DNA of 31,843 bases, taken from the NCBI GenBank assembly GCA_945787595.1, contig CALZJV010000007.1, positions 1 to 31,843 on the forward strand. Direction: 5' to 3'. The position numbers and the translations under genes are program-made. The DNA comes from an uncultured Desulfobacterales bacterium (GTDB lineage Bacteria > Desulfobacterota > Desulfobacteria > Desulfobacterales > JAFDCJ01). Positions within the stretch are counted from its first letter, which is position 1. Every line of letters begins with the position of its first letter. Shown piece after piece: positions 16,319 through 23,864 of this stretch. The notes beneath the pieces were generated by a model. It did no database searches. It was not told the DNA's origin and saw nothing but the letters and a program-made list of their open reading frames with translations.

Positions 16319-18090
16319 CGCAATACTTTTATTATTTCCTGACGACTCAGGGTCACCCCAGGACCGAGGCGCAATTCGACAACCCGGCCTTCGGAGACGA
16401 GCCGCCGCAGTTCGGTGGTGGCGACGCGCAGCCGATCGTAGGTTGTCAGATTCATATCCTTTTGTCGGGTCCGAAATGATTTTGTGTATCCCGGGGGTAT
16501 CGGAGCTTTTTTTGCGGATTTCACCTTATCTCGCTCGAGGATGGATCCGTTTTTAAATACCAGCAGCATTTTAAACTTGTCTCGATGATCGGCCGATGAC
16601 CAGGTCAGGGAGGATTCACTCAGCAGGCAGAACCAGCGGGCACGCCGGATCAGATGAGCGCAGTGAAGAACCATATTTTCGATGGAACGTGCAACTGCCT
16701 CGGGGGTCCAGACGTGCTTTTTGCCGGAATTTTTTTGTTCCCTATCAATATCACCATTATCCTTTTCTTTTTCTGCGACCATTTCAGCAAGTGCGGCGGT
16801 TTCCAGCCGCTGGCGCCAAAGCTGTGCACCCAGGGCGGTTAAAAACCGCAGAGCAGATTGATGCGGCTGCACTATGCGGCTGCTGTAATTTTCCCCAAAA
16901 ATTTTAAATCCGCCCCGCATGCAATCAGTCTCAGGGGTATACTCCGGGGGAAGGGCGAGAACTGAGTGTGCGATATTCAGGTGGTAATCGTCATTTTCCT
17001 GCATACCATGCGCCAGCCATAAGCCGAAAGCGGAAACCGTTTGGATAAATCTGCCGGCGGGAAGGGGTCCCACGGGAAAATCTCTTTCGACAGCGGCGGA
17101 ATTCCGGCAAAGGTCTTTGGAGAAAAATGTGAGCTCACGCGCCCGTCGGCGCAAGGCAATGTTATAAGGAGGTGAACGGCGCTTGATTTCATCGGATTCC
17201 AGGATGGCTGCTTCCAGGGCAGAGCCGGTTATGGTAAAATCCAGCTCGCGGGCCTGGGTCAGCATCTCCAGGGTATGTTCCGCGTGGGGTGCTTTTTGCC
17301 GGAAATAGCTTTTTACACGCTGTTTGAGGGATTTGGCCTTACCGATGTAAAGCGGATCGCCATTCTTGGCAGGCAGCATCCGATATATGCCGGGTTTGTC
17401 CGGCAGACCTATGTGAATTTTGGAATTCATCGGAAACGTCCGTTTGGATCGGCCGGGGGGCTTGGTGGCCGCCAGCCAGCCAGCCAACTGATCGAGTCCG
17501 GATACGCCGCAGGCTGTGTCTAACAGTTCGACCATCTTTTTCCAGATGAATGCGGTTGCGACAACATGGTCGCTGCTGCGCTTTAGCTCAGGCATGCTAT
17601 GGCCGTAATAGCCAGCTATGGCTCTGATGCCTCTACGCGGCAGATCGGGCAACAAGCGGATTGCAATCTCATGGGTGCATATGATCCGAAAGGGGAAAGG
17701 GCCTTCGGGGTTATTTTGTTGGTGAAGTCGGCGTAAAAATGGTTCTTCAAAGCGGGCAAAATGGATAACCACCGGACAGGCTGCCGACGGACTGCCGGCG
17801 GTGATTTTCCTTGTCGATTCGATCAAATTCTGCCAGATATTTTTGGATGATACGGCGGCTGTAGTGGAACCGTCTGAGATCCCAGTGATCCGTTGAACCA
17901 CCCGCGGGATGGCTGCATCAGCCGGCAAACACGCCAGGTAAGTCTTAAGGCCGGTCATCGCCGGATTATCGGCAGCAGAGGCCCGCGTCGGTAGCCAGCC
18001 GATCTCGAGGAGATGCCCTTTGTCCGGATTCGCTCCAGTTGCCTGACAGTCAAGAGTTAAGATTTCTAATTCCGCGAGAGTTACCGTCAT
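16309..18090 (-). CDS. DnaQ-like exonuclease / GIY-YIG endonuclease fusion
   Basis: Residues ~8-190 match a DEDDh exonuclease domain, but its key positions deviate: ExoI reads LDCQATG (Asp14, Gln16 where Glu is expected), ExoII reads HFARFEEPFL (Glu115 where Asp is expected), and ExoIII has His175 with Thr179 where Asp is expected. Residues ~228-310 form a GIY-YIG nuclease like UvrC/Cho with its catalytic set present: PGIYRML (Tyr236), PLYIGKAKSLKQRVKSYF (Tyr248, Arg258), and an acidic site in ALEAAILESDEIKRR. The ~280-residue C-terminal part, with HVWTPEAVARSIENMVLHCA, is unrecognised. Fusions of these two domains occur in actinobacteria and some delta-proteobacteria and are linked to nucleotide excision repair. 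It overlaps the SbcD-like gene. Confidence 0.85.
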   Translation of the reverse strand: MTVTLAELEILTLDCQATGANPDKGHLLEIGWLPTRASAADNPAMTGLKTYLACLPADAAIPRVVQRITGISDGSTTAAVSSKNIWQNLIESTRKITAGSPSAACPVVIHFARFEEPFLRRLHQQNNPEGPFPFRIICTHEIAIRLLPDLPRRGIRAIAGYYGHSMPELKRSSDHVVATAFIWKKMVELLDTACGVSGLDQLAGWLAATKPPGRSKRTFPMNSKIHIGLPDKPGIYRMLPAKNGDPLYIGKAKSLKQRVKSYFRQKAPHAEHTLEMLTQARELDFTITGSALEAAILESDEIKRRSPPYNIALRRRARELTFFSKDLCRNSAAVERDFPVGPLPAGRFIQTVSAFGLWLAHGMQENDDYHLNIAHSVLALPPEYTPETDCMRGGFKIFGENYSSRIVQPHQSALRFLTALGAQLWRQRLETAALAEMVAEKEKDNGDIDREQKNSGKKHVWTPEAVARSIENMVLHCAHLIRRARWFCLLSESSLTWSSADHRDKFKMLLVFKNGSILERDKVKSAKKAPIPPGYTKSFRTRQKDMNLTTYDRLRVATTELRRLVSEGRVVELRLGPGVTLSRQEIIKVLRWV

Positions 18091-18615
18091 TTGTCATTCA
18101 AACTATATACTACTGCATATATCAAGCCTTCATTTGCCCATATATCAATCCTGTGATCTTATCTTTTACAGGATAGCTTCTTGATTTGCAACTTGATCGT
18201 GACCATTCCTATAGAGCGCCCAAATTTTAAATTCAGTGCAATTCATTTTGATTTACCTTAGCACAATGATGCAGATTTGAGACCACATAATCTCTCAATT
18301 ATTAGAGCAAATAACAATGGATTTTATTCCATTTTTTTCGTTAAAAATTTAGTATTATTTTTGTTTTAATAATGTCAATATGTTATAGAAATTATAGGGC
18401 CGTTCAGGGTTCAAGGGTTCAAATGTTTAAAGGTTTAGGGTCGGAGATCTGGGAATGACGGTAATTTTGAACTTATAACATGTGAGCTTTGAATAGAAAT
18501 CGCATGAAAAATCAATGATTTTAGGATATTAAGGTGTTGAATTTAGTCTGAGATCAAACTAGAAAAGTCAAAGAAATCTAATCCTGAACCTGCGATCCTT
18601 TACCGTGTTAACGAT
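18091..18615. other. Gene-free AT-rich stretch between divergent units
   Basis: This separates the minus-strand nuclease pair from the plus-strand GTPase pair and so must hold both promoters; no clear -35/-10 pair could be fixed. It contains a degenerate short repeat at 18412-18450. No ORF. Confidence 0.45.
18412..18450. repeat. Degenerate GGTTCAA/GGTTTAA short tandem repeat
   Basis: The segment runs through GGGTTCAA, GGGTTCAAA, TGTTTAAA and GGTTTAGGG, about four imperfect copies of an 8-9 base unit. Similar GGTTCAA strings are, as I recall, scattered in intergenic DNA of related sulfate reducers; no function is known. Confidence 0.45.
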
Positions 18616-20583
18616 ATGGAATCAGCACTATACGACGCGTTAAAAAAACTCAGAGAAAATATACCCCATTTAGCTGATTTGCTCAAATTCGGAAACGATG
18701 AACACATTCGTTTTTGGACCGACATCGTCGATGCCAAGCTGCTTTCCCGGTTGACTCCCGATTTTCCGGTGGTTGCCGCGATTTGCGGCGGGGGCTCCTC
18801 TGGTAAATCCACCCTTTTCAATTCGCTAATCGGAGATTATATTGCACCAACCGGAGGTACTGCCGGGTTGAATCGACGCGTGCTTTTTTCCGTTCCGGCG
18901 GTGCGGGCCGGACAGAACGATCTTCTGGCGGATCTGGCGCGACCTTTCCAATCGGTCCCAGATCCCCTGAACGCCAGGGAAGAACTGACGGTTCCGGGAA
19001 AACCGCTCTATGTTCTGAACCACTCCCCTACGAAGAACCTGGTGATATTGGATACTCCGGATTTCGATACCGGTGCAAAAGGTACCTATACCAACCGGGA
19101 GGTCACCCGGATGGCATTGGAAGCTTCGGACATTCTGATCTACATTTTCACCAACTCAAATTATAACAACCGCGACAACACCGATTTTATTGCTCACATG
19201 CTGACCGGGATCGGTAAACGAAAATGCTTTCTGGTGTATCGAGTTTACCCGAGTTTCACCCAACAAGAGGTTCTGGACCATGCCATGACGGTGGCGGAAG
19301 GAATTTACGGCGAGCTGGCCGACAAATATCTTCTGGGTGTTTATCGCACTGATGAAGACAATGATGTCGCGGCCGGGAAGGGGTTTATGAAATTTAAAGC
19401 GGTGGCTGCCAACAGCCCGAGTTTTGCCGAAGCGTTACAATCGGTTGATGCGCCCAAACTCCGTTCCGAATTATACGCATCCATCTTAAAGGACGTTCAC
19501 AAACGCGCCGAGATTATAAATGACGGTGCGCAAGTTTCTCTCGATGAATTGCGCCTCTATTATGACACCCTTCAAACAGCCCAGAGTTACTGTGTTCACG
19601 AAGCGTTGAAGCATTTTCCGATGGATCGTGTCATGAGGCGATTTGCCCGGATTTGGGCGGACACAGACCCATCTCACGTCAAAATAATGCGTAAAACGGG
19701 CAGTTTCATCGAATTACCACTGAAAATGTTGCTCGGAGCGGCGGGTTGGGCCAAAGACCAGTTATCTGCGGGCATACCGCAGCCCTCGACCTCAGAGGTA
19801 TTCGCGGAAAAAGTGGATGAAGATTTGGTGACGGCGGTGACTAGCATGCACTATCAGGCGGTCAGCCGCCAGGTGTCCGTCGGCGGATCCTTAAATGATC
19901 CCGTTGTCAGACGAATGGCTGAAATTATTGATAAAATCAGATCACAAAAAAGATTGGCAAAATCACAAAATCCCCAGGCCGAACCCTCCGGCGAAGGTTC
20001 CAGCCTCAACTTTTTGGTTGATGCCCACCCGGTGGTGATACCGGAGCAGGAAAAACTGCGAGCCAGAGATTTTAAATCTGTTTTACAATCTATTCTGACC
20101 GAAAAAGAGTCTATTACAACCATTTCTCGGGACATGGAAAAGGATCTCGAACGACTTGCCGACCATTTTCGCCGTAAAATGGGTCTGTGGCACAAAATCA
20201 GCCAGACTTTCTGGGCCCTGCTCAACGTGTTGCCGGCAACGGTTGCGGTCACCTATGTTCTTTCTACCGGGGATCCCGTCGGGGCCGCCGGAATAAAGGT
20301 CAAACTGACCGGACTTTTCGGGGCCAAAGATCTTTATGCGCTGTTTGCGATACCGGTTACCACAGGGTTGAAAAAAGCCGACCGTAAACAAATCGAGGAA
20401 ATGCTGGGACCCATTGTACAAACCTGGTTAAACCATAAGTTAAAAACGATACAGCACCTTTTTGAGGAAAACATAACCGGCGGTATTTTGCGGTGTGCTC
20501 GAAAAAATATTGCCGACGCAGACCCGCTGATTCGTGAAATCGAGCATTCAATGAAAGTATGCGCGAAGGGAGTTGAGAAATAA
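18616..20583 (+). CDS. Dynamin-like GTPase, first of a tandem pair
   Basis: This 655-residue protein has a GTPase domain with P-loop GGGSSGKST (residues 58-66), a G2-type Thr in PTGGTAGLNRR, and G3 LDTPDFDTG (Asp146). G4 is abnormal: the strand before it reads KCFLVYRVYPSF, where N/TKxD should stand, so guanine specificity may be weakened. A long helical part follows, with a hydrophobic stretch IELPLKMLLGAAGWAK near residue 370 and a second one, LLNVLPATVAVTYVLS, near 535, consistent with membrane binding. The layout (GTPase, helical stalk, hydrophobic tip, helical C-terminus) fits bacterial dynamin-like proteins that remodel or bridge membranes. Its stop overlaps the start of the second GTPase (TAATG), implying coupled translation. 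No ribosome site is evident at ATG 18616. Confidence 0.78.
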   Translation: MESALYDALKKLRENIPHLADLLKFGNDEHIRFWTDIVDAKLLSRLTPDFPVVAAICGGGSSGKSTLFNSLIGDYIAPTGGTAGLNRRVLFSVPAVRAGQNDLLADLARPFQSVPDPLNAREELTVPGKPLYVLNHSPTKNLVILDTPDFDTGAKGTYTNREVTRMALEASDILIYIFTNSNYNNRDNTDFIAHMLTGIGKRKCFLVYRVYPSFTQQEVLDHAMTVAEGIYGELADKYLLGVYRTDEDNDVAAGKGFMKFKAVAANSPSFAEALQSVDAPKLRSELYASILKDVHKRAEIINDGAQVSLDELRLYYDTLQTAQSYCVHEALKHFPMDRVMRRFARIWADTDPSHVKIMRKTGSFIELPLKMLLGAAGWAKDQLSAGIPQPSTSEVFAEKVDEDLVTAVTSMHYQAVSRQVSVGGSLNDPVVRRMAEIIDKIRSQKRLAKSQNPQAEPSGEGSSLNFLVDAHPVVIPEQEKLRARDFKSVLQSILTEKESITTISRDMEKDLERLADHFRRKMGLWHKISQTFWALLNVLPATVAVTYVLSTGDPVGAAGIKVKLTGLFGAKDLYALFAIPVTTGLKKADRKQIEEMLGPIVQTWLNHKLKTIQHLFEENITGGILRCARKNIADADPLIREIEHSMKVCAKGVEK

Positions 20584-22376
20584 TGCTACCGACCCGACAG
20601 TCTGCCACCCTCAAAGCTCTCGGCAAAGTTGAAGGTTTTAAAAACGACCTGAACATGCTGAATTCTACGCTGGCGGACTTGCCACTTTGGCTACCGTCGA
20701 CAGCGCTAACAAAACAATGCGACGAGGCCATCCGGATGATTGATGACATTGCCGAACGCTTCGAACGGAAGCTGGTGGTGACCATTGTCGGGCCCTGCGG
20801 CGCCGGGAAATCCACCCTGCTGAACGCCTTTGCGGGGATCGATGATTTGTCGCCGGCGGGACATCAACGACCCACCACCGGTCATGTCATTGTTTTCGGC
20901 AGCGACGCGCGGGATGCCGAACAGCTAGCCGCAAACCTCGGTAGTGATTCCGTGGAGGTTAAGTCAAGCCCGGCTGCCACAGTACTGGAGCACGTCCTCA
21001 TCATCGACACGCCGGACACCGATAGCATGGCCTACCGCAAACACGCTCCGCTCGTACGAGAAGCGATTGCGCGCTCCGATATGCTCCTATGTGTGTTTGA
21101 TTCTGAGAACCCCAAAAGAAAAGACCATGTTGATTTTCTGGCCCCGTTTATCCGGAAATTTAATGGTGAATCATTGGTGAGCGTGATCAATAAATGCGAT
21201 CGTCAGGATGAGGTCGAACTGAAAAACCGGATATTACCGGATTTTTCAGCATACATTCAGGCAGCCTGGCAAACATCCATCGACCGCACGCTGTGTATAT
21301 CCGCCCGGCGACATCTTAAAGATCCGCAATGGGACCAGACAGCAGGTCCCAAGCATGATTTTGATCAATTCGAAAAATTGCAAAATCTGATCTTCGACAG
21401 CATCAATCGCGCCGGTTATGTAGTAGACAGACGGCTTGAAAATGCCGTAAGTTTAAGGGATTTTATCTTCGATGAGGTCGGGCGAGAGGTTGACGGGTAT
21501 AGCACTGCTCTGATGACGGCCAGGCAAAAAATCCACGAAGCGGAAAGAAAATCTTTTCTGGAAGCTGTTTCCGCCATGAAAAATGATGATTCGAGACAGC
21601 TTTTCGGTATCGGCTTGATGGTTTATCAGAAACTGGCCCAGCGGTGGGTCGGACCCATGGGGTGGATGATCGCCATTTGGGCGCGTTTGCTGATTTTCGG
21701 AACCGGTATGGCCGCTCTGTTAAGATTCGGCCGTCCTGTAACCCAGATAATGGGCATGATTTCTGCCTGGAGACACCTCAAAGAATCTAAATCGGCAACG
21801 GCCGACGTCCGCAACGATGAGCGAGTGGGGGCAGGTTTGCGGAGATACCGGCTCACTACCATGAGCACCTGGCCGGATATTGCCGAGTCTTTGATTGATG
21901 GTGGGTTTAACGGCACCGTACGCAGGGTGGAAGATGCCTTGCCCGCCGGTGAGACACTCAGCGAACAATTAGCGGGGATCTGGAGCGGGATCCTGGAGTC
22001 TGAGATTGAATGCGTATCACGCAGACTTTCCGGAATACTGATACAAATTGTGTTTAACCTGCCGGTATTCGGTATCCTGGGGTACAGCGGTTGGATTACG
22101 GTAAAAGGGTTTTTATTGGGAGAATATCTTGCGGGCGCTTTTTTTCTTCATGCCCTGTGGTCGATCGGCATTATACTGTTACTGAGTTTTTTCATTTTTC
22201 AAGCCTGTGTCCGCTTGACTGCCGGTCCGGAGCGCGTAACAACAAAAGCATTCGAAAAGATGAAAGGTCGGGCCGATCAAGTTGATATGATGACGCCCAA
22301 CCCGGTGCTGGTGCAACTTGAAACCGTTATTGAGCTGAATGCCATGTTAGCCTCGCGGGGATCTATGCGATTATAG
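20583..22376 (+). CDS. Dynamin-like GTPase with C-terminal membrane segments, second of pair
   Basis: The ATG overlaps the upstream stop by one base. GTPase motifs are complete: P-loop GPCGAGKST (residues 70-78), a possible G2 Thr in HQRPTTGHV, G3 IDTPDTDS, and G4 NKCD (203-206) after LVSVI. A helical region follows, then hydrophobic segments around residues 350-380 (WMIAIWARLLIFGTGMAALL) and 480-545 (IVFNLPVFGILGYSGWI, GEYLAGAFFLHALWSIGIIL, LLSFFIFQACV), so the protein is likely anchored in the inner membrane. Bacterial dynamin-like proteins are often encoded as neighbouring pairs that assemble as hetero-oligomers; here the intact G4 in this partner and the altered G4 in the other suggest unequal roles. 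Exact function unknown. Confidence 0.78.
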   Translation: MLPTRQSATLKALGKVEGFKNDLNMLNSTLADLPLWLPSTALTKQCDEAIRMIDDIAERFERKLVVTIVGPCGAGKSTLLNAFAGIDDLSPAGHQRPTTGHVIVFGSDARDAEQLAANLGSDSVEVKSSPAATVLEHVLIIDTPDTDSMAYRKHAPLVREAIARSDMLLCVFDSENPKRKDHVDFLAPFIRKFNGESLVSVINKCDRQDEVELKNRILPDFSAYIQAAWQTSIDRTLCISARRHLKDPQWDQTAGPKHDFDQFEKLQNLIFDSINRAGYVVDRRLENAVSLRDFIFDEVGREVDGYSTALMTARQKIHEAERKSFLEAVSAMKNDDSRQLFGIGLMVYQKLAQRWVGPMGWMIAIWARLLIFGTGMAALLRFGRPVTQIMGMISAWRHLKESKSATADVRNDERVGAGLRRYRLTTMSTWPDIAESLIDGGFNGTVRRVEDALPAGETLSEQLAGIWSGILESEIECVSRRLSGILIQIVFNLPVFGILGYSGWITVKGFLLGEYLAGAFFLHALWSIGIILLLSFFIFQACVRLTAGPERVTTKAFEKMKGRADQVDMMTPNPVLVQLETVIELNAMLASRGSMRL

Positions 22377-22419
22377 CCTTTTTAAGGAGAACGGATCAAT
22401 GCTGATTAAATTCACGACC

Positions 22420-22710
22420 CTAGTTTTTCTGAGAGGTGGCCTTTTTTGACTTTCGACCTGCTTCCATTTTTTCAATCATGGCCATCCTTTCCATCACCTC
22501 TTTGGTCTCCATGGGTCGGTCTTCATAATCTCCACACCATTGATCCTGAGGAGTTGCTGGCCAGGCGGCAAAACGCATTTTAGCGTCAGCCGGTCCATCC
22601 AAGGTTTTTGGGGATGGAGAATTGCGTCGACACTCTCCTACCAAACCTTCATCCGTGCCGCCGGTCTCATTCCAAAACTTACAATTTTCGCATACATTAT
22701 TGTTATTCAT
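22420..22710 (-). CDS. Small Cys-rich (putative zinc-binding) conserved protein
   Basis: AGAGGA lies 7 bases upstream of the ATG (22710). The 96-residue protein has CENCKFW near the start, GECRRNSPSP and WPATPQDQWCGDYE, giving a C-x2-C...C...C arrangement that probably binds one zinc or a metal cluster. The same pattern (CxxCxFW ... G.CRR.PP ... FP.T....WCGE) recurs in many small bacterial and phage proteins of unknown function. The C-terminal third is charged and helical (METKEVMERMAMIEKMEAGR). It is convergent with the GTPase pair and its stop lies only about 40 bases from theirs. Confidence 0.72.
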   Translation of the reverse strand: MNNNNVCENCKFWNETGGTDEGLVGECRRNSPSPKTLDGPADAKMRFAAWPATPQDQWCGDYEDRPMETKEVMERMAMIEKMEAGRKSKKATSQKN

Positions 22711-22874
22711 ATTGTCCTCTGCATTGGGATCTCAACAAATCTCTCAGCACAGATTCGATTCCCTTGGTATTTTGTTATATAAATTCAGTCGTTTATTATG
22801 GTAACATATAGCTCTGAGCAAAGAGTTCTCAGAGGATTGATTTTTAAACTTTTCTCCGTGCTATCGGCGCCCCT

Positions 22875-23144
22875 GTGGTGAAATATTACGTAACTGAATT
22901 TACGAATTCCTATGCTTTTGTAAAAGTATGGGGTGACTTCTCGGAAGCCACCCCAGTCAGAAAGGAGGTAGATGACGCTGTGTTAATACATTGCACAGGC
23001 CTGATATTATTTTCGGAACATATGACCGATTCTTTAGTTTTTTTTGCAGAAAAGTGTAAAATAACCTGCGGTTCCAGTTTCCGCCTACTGGTTTATTCAA
23101 ACATTGAAGACCTGGTCCATGATGCCTTATTTCGTTACACTTAG
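22875..23144 (+). CDS. Hypothetical small protein, weakly STAS-like
   Basis: The frame opens at GTG 22875 (or 22878) without a ribosome site. The 89-residue product alternates strands and helices: VKYYVTEFTNSYAFVKVWGD, then LIHCTGLILFSEHMTDSLVF, then GSSFRLLVYSNIEDLVHDAL. The order strand-helix-strand-helix with 'LI.CTGL..FSE.M...LV' vaguely resembles a STAS domain of anti-sigma antagonists, but the usual phosphorylatable Ser region is not convincing. A strong inverted repeat (22929-22955) lies within it and pairs better as minus-strand RNA, which argues against this being a gene. It may not be real. Confidence 0.33.
   Translation: MVKYYVTEFTNSYAFVKVWGDFSEATPVRKEVDDAVLIHCTGLILFSEHMTDSLVFFAEKCKITCGSSFRLLVYSNIEDLVHDALFRYT
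22929..22955 (-). terminator. Strong hairpin, pairs fully as minus-strand RNA
   Basis: TGGGGTGGCTTC and GAAGTCACCCCA (minus-strand reading) form a 12-bp stem with one G-U pair around a 3-base loop, followed by TACTTTT. It lies about 410 bases beyond the end of the minus-strand thioesterase gene. The weak T-run leaves its role as a terminator uncertain. Confidence 0.4.
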
Positions 23145-23364
23145 CGAGCACTGGTGACCGACCACACCTCGCTGGTTGCCGGCCACTGGAAACCGGTTAC
23201 TTAATTTTCTGTCATCTGACACCAGGAGATGTACAACACTATCATGTCCCGATATCAATTGTGTCTTCGAAAATCAGCAATTATTTCGAAAGTGCTCCGA
23301 GTCTGTTTGGATTGTATCCGACAGCAACCGGAGCGAGCGTTTTAAATTACATAAATTGAGCTTA

Positions 23365-23862
23365 TTAAATATTATATATCCGTTCAAACCAATTCAAATG
23401 TTCTTCGTCCGCAATTCCCATTCGTTTGGCCACTGCAGGAGAAAATATGGCAAAATTGGCGGTTGATCGGGTGCAGATTGTACCATCTCTGTTCGACAGG
23501 ATACCTTCCATCACCGCTTCGTGTTTTCCAGTTAATTCCAGTACCCTGCCCTCGGCCTTCAATGCATGGTCGATATACACGGGCTTCAGAAAATCAATCG
23601 TCATCGATTTGGTTAATGTGATCCGTTTTAACAGATAAATTGCAGCCCAACTCATAATTTCATCAAGAATCGTTGACAGAACCCCACCGTGAATCAGATT
23701 GTTCCACCCGCACAGATGCTTCGGAACCGTTACCCCGGAAAAGACGGATGAGTCTTTGGTGTAAAATTTCATCTGCAGCCCTGATGGGTTGATGGGGCTG
23801 CATCCGAAACAGTTATGCCTCTCACTGTTGGGCAGGTGCTTGCAATCTTTTTCTAATTCCAT
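23365..23862 (-). CDS. PaaI/THEM4-type hotdog thioesterase
   Basis: The 165-residue protein has the hotdog signature: NCFGCSPINPSGLQMKFYTK near the start, WNNLIHGGVLSTILDEIMSW (the HGG loop and helix with an acidic residue, the active-site region), then MTIDFLKPVYIDHALKAEGR and TICTRSTANFAIFSP. This subgroup hydrolyses acyl-CoA thioesters in the cytoplasm. Its ATG lies two bases after the TAG of the upstream protease gene, so the two are one transcript. What an acyl-CoA thioesterase has to do with a periplasmic protease is not obvious. Substrate unknown. Confidence 0.87.
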   Translation of the reverse strand: MELEKDCKHLPNSERHNCFGCSPINPSGLQMKFYTKDSSVFSGVTVPKHLCGWNNLIHGGVLSTILDEIMSWAAIYLLKRITLTKSMTIDFLKPVYIDHALKAEGRVLELTGKHEAVMEGILSNRDGTICTRSTANFAIFSPAVAKRMGIADEEHLNWFERIYNI

Positions 23863-23864
23863 AG

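Noticed and set aside
22399..22449. 15-codon ORF with AAGGAG just after the second GTPase gene
   Set aside because: Good ribosome site, but very short and overlapping the end of the convergent Cys-rich gene; could be a relic start.
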